NCBI GenBank assembly: GCA_021828285.1
Contig: JAKASG010000025.1
Location: 1 to 38,484, forward strand
Direction of reading: 5' to 3'
Length of the DNA stretch: 38,484 nt
Origin: Acidobacteriota bacterium
GTDB taxonomy: Bacteria; Acidobacteriota; Terriglobia; UBA7540
Shown: positions 1 to 7,449 of the stretch, piece after piece
How the letters are laid out: every line of letters starts with the position of its first letter
Position numbering within the stretch: position 1 is the first letter of the stretch
Notes under the pieces: model-generated
Told to the model about the DNA's origin: nothing
Seen by the model: the letters and a program-made list of their open reading frames with translations, nothing else
Databases searched by the model: none
Position numbers and translations under genes: made by a program

Positions 1-73
1 AGGCGGGAAGATGCGGTTTGCTGCGCGACTTCAGGCGCTGAGACCGAAAATTTGCACCCGCCGCGCGCCGGAC

Positions 74-103
74 TTCACAGATTTGCGCTGGACGGGTTAT
101 GCT
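74..103 (+). promoter_or_regulatory. candidate sigma70-type promoter for mbfA-like gene
   Basis: TTCACA (74-79, five of six matches to the -35 consensus), an 18-base spacer and TATGCT (98-103). A start near 110 would give a leader of about 30 bases before the ATG at 142. No Fur, IdeR or Irr-type box is obvious. Prediction by eye only. Confidence 0.4.
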
Positions 104-141
104 GCTCCTTCCGCGTGGCGGAGAAAAGCGAGGGATGCACC

Positions 142-1101
142 ATGGCGAAAAATTTCAAAGACCTGACCGAGCAGGAAATTCTGGCGCTCGCCATTTCACT
201 CGAAGAAGACGATGGGCGCATCTACGCGGATTTCGCGGAGGGTCTGCGCCAGGATTATCCGGCGACGGCAAAGATTCTCGATGAAATGCGTGCGGAAGAA
301 TCCGAGCATCGCAACAACCTGATTCAAATGTACCGGCAGCGATTCGGAGACCACATTCCGCTCATCCGCCGGACGGAAGTGAAGGGCTTCATCAAGCGGC
401 GACCGATCTGGCTGCTTCGGCCGCTGAGCGTCGAGCAAGTCCGCAAGCAGGTGGAAATCATGGAACTTGAGACGCGCCGCTTCTACGAGCGTGCGGGCGA
501 AAAAGTCGCCGACGCTTCGACTCGCGCGCTTCTCGATAACCTTGCGGAAACCGAACGCAAGCATTCCGCGATGGCGGAATCACTCGCGGAGCAGCATCTC
601 ACGCCTGACTCGCGCACCGCGGAAGCAGCCGCCGAGCGCCGGAAGTTTCTGCTCCAGGTCGTCCAGCCGGGACTCTTAGGCTTGATGGATGGTTCCGTTT
701 CGACGCTGGCTCCGTTGTTCGCGGCCGCTTTTCTGACGCGCACGAGCTCGGACGCGCTGCTCGTCGGTCTCGCCGCCTCGATTGGCGCGGGAATTTCCAT
801 GGGCTTCGCCGAGGCGCTATCCGATGACGGTTCGCTCACGGGGCGAGGACTTCCTCTGGCGCGCGGTGTGATTTGCGGCCTGATGACCATGGCCGGCGGC
901 TTAGGCCATACCCTCCCTTTTCTGATTGCGAACTTCCATCTTGCCCTCACGCTTGCCGTCATCGTGGTCGTCGTGGAGCTTTCCGCCATGAGCTACATTC
1001 GGCACCGTTACATGGATACGCCGTTGGTCTCCGCCGCCCTTCAAGTCATGCTCGGCGGCGCGCTCGTTTTCCTTTCCGGAATCCTGATTGGCCGCGCGTA
1101 G
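142..1101 (+). CDS. mbfA: ferritin-like / VIT1-family fusion protein (MbfA type iron exporter)
   Basis: 319-residue fusion of an N-terminal ferritin-like (rubrerythrin/erythrin-type) domain and a C-terminal VIT1/CCC1 membrane domain. In the first half, acidic iron-ligand motifs recur: EEDDGRIYADF near residue 20, EESEHR near 54, MELETRRFYERAG near 108 and ETERKHS near 138, the expected four-helix di-iron pattern. From about residue 170 hydrophobic segments follow, including PGLLGLMDGSVS, which matches the start of the VIT1 fold, and GISMGFAEALSDDGSLTGRG. The characterised relatives (MbfA of rhizobia) export iron across the inner membrane and protect against iron and peroxide stress. The ATG at 142 is chosen because GAGGG lies just upstream and the protein then begins at the ferritin-like domain; the frame stays open to 52 but the extra residues look non-coding. 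Family assignment is secure; direction of transport is inferred. Confidence 0.85.
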   Translation: MAKNFKDLTEQEILALAISLEEDDGRIYADFAEGLRQDYPATAKILDEMRAEESEHRNNLIQMYRQRFGDHIPLIRRTEVKGFIKRRPIWLLRPLSVEQVRKQVEIMELETRRFYERAGEKVADASTRALLDNLAETERKHSAMAESLAEQHLTPDSRTAEAAAERRKFLLQVVQPGLLGLMDGSVSTLAPLFAAAFLTRTSSDALLVGLAASIGAGISMGFAEALSDDGSLTGRGLPLARGVICGLMTMAGGLGHTLPFLIANFHLALTLAVIVVVVELSAMSYIRHRYMDTPLVSAALQVMLGGALVFLSGILIGRA

Positions 1102-1122
1102 CGCCGCCAACGCGAAATTCCA

Positions 1123-1151
1123 TTTACTCGGTGGAAAGCTCAGGGTAGAAT
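1123..1151 (+). promoter_or_regulatory. candidate sigma70-type promoter for GNAT gene
   Basis: TTTACT (1123-1128), exactly 17 bases, TAGAAT (1146-1151). It lies in the 83-base gap after the MbfA-like gene and gives a leader of about 28 bases. Predicted by eye. Confidence 0.5.
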
Positions 1152-1184
1152 CACAAACTCATTGCGAAGTTTTGGAGAGCCTCG

Positions 1185-1706
1185 ATGACGGAGTGGACTG
1201 AACCCCTCAAAATTCGTCCGGCGCGCCCCGATGACGCGCGGGAAATCGCCCGCATCTACAATCAGGGCGTGCAGGACCGCATGGCGACGTTTGAGAATTC
1301 CTACGTCACGCCCGAGGAGCGCTACCTGTGGCTTGCGGCGCGGCCGGAGAAATATCCCGTGCTCGTCGGGGAAGTGAAGCACACGCTGATGGGCTGGGCG
1401 TCGCTGGCGCCTTACAGTCCCCGCCACTGCTATGACGGAATCGCCGAGCTTTCAATTTATATCGAGCGAAGCCTGCGAGGCCACGGCGTGGCGCTCGACC
1501 TGATGAAGGCCATGCAGAACGCCGCGCGTGAGAAAGGCTTCCACAAGCTGATCGGCCGGATCGTCGCCGATAACGAGCCGGCGCGTAAACTGTGCCAGGT
1601 CACTGGCTGGCATGAGGTGGGTGTGCACGAGAAACACGGCAAGCTTGGCGCGGAGTGGCACGACCTGGTGCTCGTCGAATACACCATTCCCGAAAATCTC
1701 AAGTAA
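1185..1706 (+). CDS. GNAT N-acetyltransferase, phosphinothricin acetyltransferase-like
   Basis: 173 residues, the usual length for the PAT/Bar-like branch of the GNAT family, which transfers acetyl from acetyl-CoA to the amino group of phosphinothricin-like or methionine-analogue substrates. The N-terminus (IRPARPDDAREIARIYNQGV) is the family's first strand and helix. The acetyl-CoA loop is SLRGHGVALDLM (R/Q-x-x-G-x-G/A type) near residues 98-109. The segment IVADNEPARKLCQVTGW near 125-141 is the family's substrate/CoA-side motif. The start at 1185 has TGGAGAG a few bases upstream. The gene has its own predicted promoter and converges with the LOG-family gene. The true substrate cannot be told from sequence; many such genes act on metabolites rather than antibiotics. 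Confidence 0.8.
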   Translation: MTEWTEPLKIRPARPDDAREIARIYNQGVQDRMATFENSYVTPEERYLWLAARPEKYPVLVGEVKHTLMGWASLAPYSPRHCYDGIAELSIYIERSLRGHGVALDLMKAMQNAAREKGFHKLIGRIVADNEPARKLCQVTGWHEVGVHEKHGKLGAEWHDLVLVEYTIPENLK

Positions 1707-1774
1707 TGCGCGGCCGGGCCGCTGGCGCCGGCAAATGCTCGGGTTCCAGTCTCGTCGCCGCCTGTCCGGTGGCG

Positions 1775-2635
1775 CTACATGAAAGGTTCGCGGAGGCGGC
1801 GAATGTTGAGCAGGGATCGAAGCTCATGCTTCAAATAGCTAAAAGCCTCGCTTGTGTTGTCAGCGAAGCGGATCAGGTTTAAGTCTTCAGCGTCAATCGT
1901 GCCGGACTGGCGAAGCCAATCAAAGTTGATCGCTTTCTTCCAGTAATGCGATCCGTAGAGCAGGATCACAGCGCGATGTCCAAACTTGCCCGTTTGGATG
2001 AGCGTCAGAAATTCCCAAAGCTCGTCCATGGTTCCAAACCCCCCGGGGAAGACGACCAGCGCGCGGGCCGGCTGTGCGAACCACAGCTTGCGCATAAAAA
2101 AGTATTTGAAAAGCAAGCTGAGCTCCGGCGTGATATACGGATTCGGCGCCTGCTCTTCCGGCAGCCTGATATTCAACCCGATGGAAATCCCCCCCGCTTC
2201 CGATGCCCCGCGGTTGGCCGCTTCCATGATGCCCGGTCCGCCGCCCGAGCAAACGACGAGAAAATGCCGGCTCTGGTGGAGAGAAAGCGACCACTGCGTA
2301 ATGCGCTTCGCGAGGTCGCGCGCCTCCTCGTAATAGCGCGACATTCGCACCGCCATTTCCGCCGCGTGCAGTTCGGCGCTGCTCGGGGCCGGGCGGACGC
2401 CTTTCTTGCGCGCCTCGAGGTCGCGCAGCTTTTCAAGCGCCGCTTGCCGCGGCAGGATTCGCGCTGAGCCGAAAAAGACGACGGTGTTCTGGATGCCCGC
2501 TCGGCGGAAGCGGGCCTGCGGCTCCAGATATTCCGCCGCAATGCGCAAGGCGCGCGCATCGGGACTTTGGATGAACTGCGGGTTCAAGTAGGAAAGCTCC
2601 GGAACAGAAATCGGCTTGGTCTTTTTTTCAGCCAA
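1775..2635 (-). CDS. LOG family (TIGR00730-like) Rossmann-fold protein
   Basis: 286-residue member of the LOG / 'lysine decarboxylase-like' family. The two diagnostic motifs are present: GGGPGIMEAANRGA (about residues 131-144) and PGGFGTMDELWE (about 195-206). These form the nucleotide-binding loop and the active-site Arg/Glu region of phosphoribohydrolases that release bases from nucleoside 5'-monophosphates. The protein is longer than the roughly 190-residue plant-type LOGs, with about 90 extra N-terminal residues, as in the YgdH/PpnN-like and other long bacterial forms. The start is TTG at 2635, supported by AAGGAG five bases upstream (2641-2646). It is the last gene of the minus-strand run behind the esterase, about 113 bases downstream. 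Family is secure; the natural substrate is not known. Confidence 0.85.
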   Translation of the reverse strand: MAEKKTKPISVPELSYLNPQFIQSPDARALRIAAEYLEPQARFRRAGIQNTVVFFGSARILPRQAALEKLRDLEARKKGVRPAPSSAELHAAEMAVRMSRYYEEARDLAKRITQWSLSLHQSRHFLVVCSGGGPGIMEAANRGASEAGGISIGLNIRLPEEQAPNPYITPELSLLFKYFFMRKLWFAQPARALVVFPGGFGTMDELWEFLTLIQTGKFGHRAVILLYGSHYWKKAINFDWLRQSGTIDAEDLNLIRFADNTSEAFSYLKHELRSLLNIRRLREPFM

Positions 2636-2640
2636 AAAGG

Positions 2641-2646
2641 CTCCTT
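2641..2646 (-). promoter_or_regulatory. Shine-Dalgarno site deciding a TTG start (LOG gene)
   Basis: AAGGAG on the minus strand, five bases before the TTG at 2635. No ATG or GTG is available close to this site, so it decides the start. Confidence 0.6.
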
Positions 2647-2748
2647 AACGGATGGGCGTTTCAGTGCGGCCCTTCCGGCCGCGGCACGACATCATACCGA
2701 ATCTCGTGCTTGCTGGAAACCATGGAAGTCTTTCCCGCATCTGGCCGC

Positions 2749-3675
2749 TCAGCGCCGCGTAGAGCTGCGACGCGCGCGGAAGCCTGGACTTTGGCCGAAA
2801 GCGCGAGATTCGAATTCCAGCATTTCGGGCAGATGCGCGGCGAAATACTCCCAGTTATGTCCGCCGGGATAAAGGTGAAAATCGTGCGGAATTCCACGGG
2901 CGGTCAGGATGCGGTCAAGCGCTCGCGCGCCGTGTTCGAATCCGTAGCCGTCCTGGGCGCCGCAATCGAAATAAATCTTCATGCCGGCGAGCCGCGCCGT
3001 CCGCGCCAAAGTGAGCGGACTATTCTCTTTCCAATATGCCGCGTCGGGCGGTGTTCCGAACGCTCCGCCGAGCATCAGGCCGAGCGCCCGTGCAACGGGT
3101 CCCGCTAGGGTTTCGGCGCGGAAATGCGCGATCAGCGCCGCGCTCTCCGCGCCTGCGGAGCCAAACAACCAGGGATGGCGGAAGGCCAGGTGCAGCGCCC
3201 CGTATCCGCCCATGGAAACGCCCGCGATGCCTCGATATTTGCGGCCGGGAAGCGTGCGGTAATGCCGCTCAATGTACGGCAAAAATTCCCTGATGAAAAA
3301 ATCCTCGTAACGCTCGCGGCCGTTCTGCGAGTTGATGTAGAAGCTCGAATCGGCATCCGGCGTCACGATCAGGAACTTGCCCATGCGGCGGGACGACCAC
3401 AAATCTTCGATCAAGTTGAGGCCGCCGTTGCCGATCAGAAACTGCCGGTTTTCGCCGAGGCCGTGGAGCAGATAAAGCACCGGGTAGCGGCGCGTTTTGC
3501 CGGACGCGTAGCCCGGCGGAAAGATGATGCAATATCCGACGGCGCGATGGAGAATGCGGCTGGGCGCCGATTGGCATTGCGCGCTCGCGGTCGCCGCGCG
3601 ACAGGGGAATTCGGCGAGAGCGGAGAAGAGCAGAAGCAATCCCGCTGCCCGGAAGATGCTTCCGCGCCTACTCAT
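2749..3675 (-). CDS. exported alpha/beta-hydrolase esterase (esterase D / FrmB-like)
   Basis: 308 residues with an N-terminal export signal (basic MSRR, hydrophobic core AAGLLLLFSALAEF, small residues before about 30). The mature part is an esterase-D-type alpha/beta hydrolase. It has the strand-and-oxyanion region YPVLYLLHGLGENRQF, the nucleophile elbow GVSMGGYGAL, a candidate acid in DCGAQDGYGFEHG and the terminal histidine in LYPGGHNWEYF. These families cleave carboxylic esters, and several exported ones act on acylated sugars or feruloyl esters. The chosen ATG (3675) overlaps the end of the ABC permease by eight bases, implying translational coupling; upstream residues in the same frame are the permease read in another frame. 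Substrate unknown; the link to an ABC exporter suggests it acts on an exported or envelope ester. Confidence 0.82.
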   Translation of the reverse strand: MSRRGSIFRAAGLLLLFSALAEFPCRAATASAQCQSAPSRILHRAVGYCIIFPPGYASGKTRRYPVLYLLHGLGENRQFLIGNGGLNLIEDLWSSRRMGKFLIVTPDADSSFYINSQNGRERYEDFFIREFLPYIERHYRTLPGRKYRGIAGVSMGGYGALHLAFRHPWLFGSAGAESAALIAHFRAETLAGPVARALGLMLGGAFGTPPDAAYWKENSPLTLARTARLAGMKIYFDCGAQDGYGFEHGARALDRILTARGIPHDFHLYPGGHNWEYFAAHLPEMLEFESRAFGQSPGFRARRSSTRR

Positions 3676-5026
3676 AGCGCAGCGCCTCAACCGGATCGAG
3701 CCGGGCCGCGCGCGATGCGGGATAAATTCCCGCCGCCAGACTGACGGCGACCGCAAAGAGAATCGCGCCGACCGCAAGCCACCACGGCACGAACGAAATA
3801 TCCACCGGCGGCAGGTTGCGGTGATGCAGGTAAACGTCCGTACCGAAAGTGAGCGCGCGCCCGATGGCCCATCCGAGCGCCACACCGAAAATCCCTCCCA
3901 CAAACCCCATGACTCCCGCTTCAGAGAAAAATAGCTCCCGAACGTCCCGGTCGGCGGCGCCGAGCGCTTTCAGCACGCCGATTTCACGCCGCCGCTCGAG
4001 AATGGCCATCACCAGCGTGTTCACGATCCCAAGCGTTGCAACCACCAGCGCGAGCCCGCCGAAGATTCCCAGTAGAAGATCGAACACCGCGAAGAACAGG
4101 CGGAGGTTGCGCGTCGTATCGAGCAGGGAAAACGTTGCGAACCCCATTTTCTTGATGGCCGCTTCGACCGCGGCCACTTTCGAAGGATCGGTGACGCGCA
4201 CGGTCACGGTCGAATATGTCGGCTGGGGAGTCGGCCCGTGCAGGAATTGCCGGAGATCGCTGATTTGAGTCGCGTGCAGTTTTTCGGACACGCGCAGCGG
4301 CACGAAAAGCTGGCCGCGGCCGAAATGGCCGAAGCCTTCGGGGTCCGTCTTCACAATACCGACGATTTTGAGCTGCGTTTCCCGCAGCACAATCGAAAAT
4401 CCCGGCGAAGCCCCCTTCGTCGAGGCGTCTGCGGCGGACGAACTCTTTTTTCCGCCCGCCGCGGCCAGAGGCTCGCGCTCCGCATAGCGGACCGCCATTT
4501 CTTTTCCGACGAGCGAAGCCGGATTCTTTGCAATCCTGCGCGCGAATCCGATTTGCAGGATCGCTTCATCCGCCGTTGGACTCGAGAAAAACCGTCCTTC
4601 CATCCCGTCGAACGCGCCGCCCGAGCGGTCGGACAAAGGAATGCCTCCGACGATGGCCGGGAAGGAATTTCCGCCGTAGCGAGCTTCGGTGAGAAAGCGA
4701 ATCTGCGGGTAAACCTCGATGACATTTCGAAGGCGCGCCATCGCCTGCATCGCATCCTCGTCGAGCGGCGGCGATTTCTTCGGCGGCGCGGGATTCGGCC
4801 TGCTTTCGAACCGGCGAAATCCCGAATGCGGCATTACGAAAATGGCGTTGAAAAGTCCCGTGCGCGCCAGGTGCTGCGCCACCAGGCGCTGCAAGCCGAC
4901 GCCAAGCGATAGCATGGCGACGAGCGACGCCACGCCGACGCCAATGCCGAGCGTCGTCAGCGCATTTCGCAAAACTGCTTCCCGCAGGTTGCGCGCCGCG
5001 AGTTCTGTCAGGTCGCGAATTTTCAC
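3668..5026 (-). CDS. ABC transporter permease, MacB/FtsX type
   Basis: 452 residues with the MacB/LolCE arrangement. One membrane helix lies near residues 22-46, followed by a periplasmic MacB_PCD domain (about 50-305). Three C-terminal helices form the FtsX domain (about 310-342, 368-390, 412-435), ending in the typical PASRAARLDPVEALRYE tail. MacB-type permeases work by mechanotransmission rather than classic transport, extracting lipoproteins or driving efflux with a periplasmic adaptor. The start is GTG, and GTGA overlaps the stop of the ATPase gene, so the two are coupled. A low-complexity Gly/Ser/Ala stretch lies near residues 190-205 in the periplasmic domain. No MacA/HlyD adaptor is encoded beside it. 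Confidence 0.9.
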   Translation of the reverse strand: MKIRDLTELAARNLREAVLRNALTTLGIGVGVASLVAMLSLGVGLQRLVAQHLARTGLFNAIFVMPHSGFRRFESRPNPAPPKKSPPLDEDAMQAMARLRNVIEVYPQIRFLTEARYGGNSFPAIVGGIPLSDRSGGAFDGMEGRFFSSPTADEAILQIGFARRIAKNPASLVGKEMAVRYAEREPLAAAGGKKSSSAADASTKGASPGFSIVLRETQLKIVGIVKTDPEGFGHFGRGQLFVPLRVSEKLHATQISDLRQFLHGPTPQPTYSTVTVRVTDPSKVAAVEAAIKKMGFATFSLLDTTRNLRLFFAVFDLLLGIFGGLALVVATLGIVNTLVMAILERRREIGVLKALGAADRDVRELFFSEAGVMGFVGGIFGVALGWAIGRALTFGTDVYLHHRNLPPVDISFVPWWLAVGAILFAVAVSLAAGIYPASRAARLDPVEALRYE

Positions 5027-5715
5027 GCTGCGGCGAGCCTCCCGTCCTGCATCGTGGCGAGCCGCCCGGCGAATTGCTCGGCCAGCGGGCGCTCGTGCGT
5101 CACCAGCACGATGGTTGCGCCGAGGGTTTGGTTGATTTCTCTCAGAAGCTCTAGGATTTCGACGCCCGTTGCGCTGTCGAGATTGCCCGTCGGTTCGTCG
5201 GCGAAGAGGATGGCCGGGCGATTGACCAGCGCGCGTGCGATGGCGCCTCGCTGCTGTTCGCCGCCCGAAAGTTCCGCCGGGCGGTGCTCCCGTCGCTTTT
5301 CAAGATGTACTCGCTCGAGCGCTTCCCGCACTCGTTGGGCGCGCTCCCTGCGCTCGACTTCCGCCAGGCGCAGCGGCAGCTCCACGTTTTCTTCGAGCGT
5401 CATGCGCGGCAACAGGTTGAACGCCTGGAAAACGATGCCGGCCGTTTGGCTTCGATATCGTGCCAGCTCGCGCCCGTCGAGCGCCGCCAGATCCCGTCCT
5501 TCGGCGAAGATCGCGCCCGAGGTCGGACGGTCGAGGCCGGCCATCAGGTTCAGCAGCGTGGACTTTCCCGAACCAGACGCTCCGAGCAATGCCAGAAATT
5601 CACCGCGATGAATTGAAAGCGTCACGTCATCCACGGCGCGGATCAGCGCCTCGCCCATCCTAAAATGCCGGGACACTTTCTCCGTTCGGATTGCAAAACC
5701 ATCACAATTCGCCAA
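5023..5715 (-). CDS. ABC transporter ATP-binding protein, LolD/MacB type
   Basis: 230 residues, the standard length of a stand-alone LolD-like ATPase. Walker A is GASGSGKST (about 44-52), the Q-loop is VFQAFNL, the signature is LSGGEQQRGAIARAL and Walker B is ILFADEPTGNLDS, with the family's typical DEPTGNLD. The H-loop is VTHERPLAEQ. In the signature region a glycine replaces the usual valine after QQR; this is a mild substitution outside LSGGQ. The start is TTG at 5715 with GAGGGGA a few bases upstream; no better in-frame ATG exists. It pairs with the permease downstream (GTGA overlap) and lies 70 bases after the P450 stop on the same strand. Confidence 0.92.
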   Translation of the reverse strand: MANCDGFAIRTEKVSRHFRMGEALIRAVDDVTLSIHRGEFLALLGASGSGKSTLLNLMAGLDRPTSGAIFAEGRDLAALDGRELARYRSQTAGIVFQAFNLLPRMTLEENVELPLRLAEVERRERAQRVREALERVHLEKRREHRPAELSGGEQQRGAIARALVNRPAILFADEPTGNLDSATGVEILELLREINQTLGATIVLVTHERPLAEQFAGRLATMQDGRLAAA

Positions 5716-5785
5716 ACATTCCCCTCACCAAGGTTAAAGACGTGCTGCGGCGCTCGCGGGTTTCCGGCGCGCCCGCCGAAGTTCT

Positions 5786-7186
5786 TCAGCCACGCCCGCT
5801 GCGCGCTTCGAGAGTCATTCGGATTCCGCGCCTGGGACGCAGCGTGATGATCGGCTGCAATTCAATCCGCTGCCCCGGCACGAGCTGCATTCGCCACTTC
5901 TGTGCGATCGTCGCAATCAGCAGCACGCCTTCCATCCAGGCGAACGCTTCGCCGATGCATCGCCGCGGTCCTCCCCCGAAAGGGAAAAAGGCGGTTTTCG
6001 CGGGCCAGGCGCCGGGCTTGGCGCGCTTGCCGTCCTCGAGCCACCGCTCGGGGTTGAAGCGTTGGGGCTCCGGGAAAAATCGCGCGTCGCGGTGCATCAC
6101 GAACGGGCTGACGAAAACCACCGAGCCCTTGGGAATCGTGTATCCGCCGATTTCAACGTCTTCAAGCGCTTCCCGTCCGATCAGCCAGGCGGGGGGGTAA
6201 AGCCGCATCGCTTCCGCAAACACGGCTTCGCAATAGGCGAGGTCGGCGATATCATTCGCTCCCGGCAGCCGCCCGCCGAGCGCGCGGTCGAGTTCGGCGT
6301 GGAGTTTCACTTCAACGTCGCGATTTTCGGAAAGCAACATCCAGGTCCAGGTGAGCGCGTTCGCGGTGGTCTCATGGCCGGCCAGGAAAAGCGTCATCAC
6401 TTCATCGCGCAATTGCTCGTCGGTCATTCCTCCGCCGTCACCTTCGCTGTCGCGGGCTTCGAGGAGCATCGAAAGCAAGTCGTCCGATTCGACGTTCCGC
6501 TTCCGCCGATCCTCGATGATCCGGTAGATCGTCGCATCGAGTCGCTCGCGCGACCGATGAAATTTCCGGTGCATCGGCAAGGGCACTTTGAGCAGCCAGT
6601 CTGAGCGCGGCAGCATCATCCGGGGAAAGATCCGCAGGAACACGCTGAGGCCCTCGCGGATTTCCTGGGACTCCGATTCGACGTCCGCATCGAAAAGAAC
6701 TTTTGCGACGATGGCCATCGTCAGACGATGCATTTCCGCCGAAACGTTCAGCGTGGCGCCATCTTTCCATCGCTTGCGCGCCCGTGCTGCGTAATCCGCC
6801 ATCACTTGCGCGTAAACCGCGACCCGCTGCTTGTGAAACGCTCCAAGCGCGAGCCTCCTCTGCCGCAAATGATATTCCCCTTCGCTCGTCAGCAGACCGT
6901 TGCCGAGAACGATCCGCGCCCGCTGCAGCGCGCGGCTCTTCTTGAATTTGTCCGCCTGCGTCACGAGCACGCTCTTCGCCAGGTCGGGATGGTTCAGCGC
7001 GTACATTTCAAGGCCCATCTGCTCGAAGCAGGCGACGTCTCCGTATTGGCGGGCGAGCCTCGTCAGGAAGCCCAGCGGATCGCGCCGCATCGTGGGGAGA
7101 TATTTTCTTGGAAATCCGTAGCGCGGCCCCGGAGGGCGTCCCATCGGCTTAACGGCAGGATCGAAGGTGATTGTTTCTGCTGGCAC
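5786..7186 (-). CDS. cytochrome P450
   Basis: Soluble bacterial P450 of about 466 residues. The I-helix oxygen-binding motif is AGHETTANALTW, the K-helix ExxR is EAMRLYPP, the PERF-like segment is FNPERW, and the heme loop FGGGPRRCIGEAFA carries the cysteine thiolate. The N-terminus has a proline-rich hinge (RPPGPRYG) and no membrane anchor. The frame is open to a TTG at 7213, but that codon lies one base beyond the 3' end of tRNA-Lys (7215). The GTG at 7186 is therefore preferred, with ATG at 7147 as an alternative; neither has a strong Shine-Dalgarno. No ferredoxin or reductase gene is nearby, so its redox partner is elsewhere. Substrate unknown; the family includes fatty-acid and terpene hydroxylases. 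Confidence 0.9.
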   Translation of the reverse strand: MPAETITFDPAVKPMGRPPGPRYGFPRKYLPTMRRDPLGFLTRLARQYGDVACFEQMGLEMYALNHPDLAKSVLVTQADKFKKSRALQRARIVLGNGLLTSEGEYHLRQRRLALGAFHKQRVAVYAQVMADYAARARKRWKDGATLNVSAEMHRLTMAIVAKVLFDADVESESQEIREGLSVFLRIFPRMMLPRSDWLLKVPLPMHRKFHRSRERLDATIYRIIEDRRKRNVESDDLLSMLLEARDSEGDGGGMTDEQLRDEVMTLFLAGHETTANALTWTWMLLSENRDVEVKLHAELDRALGGRLPGANDIADLAYCEAVFAEAMRLYPPAWLIGREALEDVEIGGYTIPKGSVVFVSPFVMHRDARFFPEPQRFNPERWLEDGKRAKPGAWPAKTAFFPFGGGPRRCIGEAFAWMEGVLLIATIAQKWRMQLVPGQRIELQPIITLRPRRGIRMTLEARSGRG

Positions 7187-7214
7187 GGCGCGTCCGTATT
7201 CGGGCGATCGCAAG

Positions 7215-7286
7215 TGAGCCGGCTGGGACTCGAACCCAGAACCCCTGCCTTAAAAGGGCAGTGCTCCACCATTGAGCTACCGGCCC
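7215..7286 (-). tRNA. tRNA-Lys (anticodon TTT)
   Basis: Complete 72-base cloverleaf on the minus strand. The acceptor stem GGGCCGG pairs with CCGGCTC (one G-T pair), the D arm is GCTC/GAGC, the anticodon arm CTGCC/GGCAG holds loop CTTTTAA (anticodon TTT), and the T arm CTGGG/CCCAG holds loop TTCGAGT. The discriminator is A. The 3' CCA is not encoded. It sits immediately upstream of the P450 gene and may be co-transcribed with it. Confidence 0.97.
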
Positions 7287-7298
7287 GGCCACAAATTA

Positions 7299-7328
7299 AA
7301 CTTACATCATCCCTCCGCTTTCCGTAAA
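7299..7328 (-). promoter_or_regulatory. candidate promoter for tRNA-Lys
   Basis: On the minus strand TTTACG (7323-7328), an 18-base spacer and TAAGTT (7299-7304), ending 12 bases before the mature tRNA 5' end. Weak matches but correctly placed. Confidence 0.3.
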
Positions 7329-7353
7329 CCGCAAAGTTCGGTGGCCTTACGAA

Positions 7354-7382
7354 TTGACACCTTTGCGGCCAGGCCATAGTAT
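7354..7382 (+). promoter_or_regulatory. sigma70-type promoter for larC
   Basis: A perfect -35 TTGACA (7354-7359), exactly 17 bases, and TAGTAT (7377-7382). It sits in the divergent gap between tRNA-Lys and larC and is among the best promoter matches in the window. It would give a leader of about 60 bases. Confidence 0.6.
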
Positions 7383-7411
7383 CGTTATATACGCTTCATT
7401 CGGCGTGCTTC

Positions 7412-7440
7412 GCGAGCGATGAGGGAGTGCGAGCGCTCGC
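7412..7440 (+). repeat. inverted repeats in the larC leader
   Basis: A perfect 12-base palindrome GCGAGCGCTCGC (7429-7440) ends nine bases before the larC ATG. An upstream copy GCGAGCG (7412-7418) can pair with the same right arm (7434-7440), giving a longer alternative hairpin. It could be an operator or an RNA structure limiting ribosome access; function unknown. Confidence 0.4.
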
Positions 7441-7449
7441 AAAGGTTCT

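Noticed and set aside
1707-1774. GC-rich inverted sequences between the GNAT and LOG genes as a terminator
   Set aside because: Short imperfect stems in GC-rich DNA with no T-tract on either strand; not distinguishable from chance.
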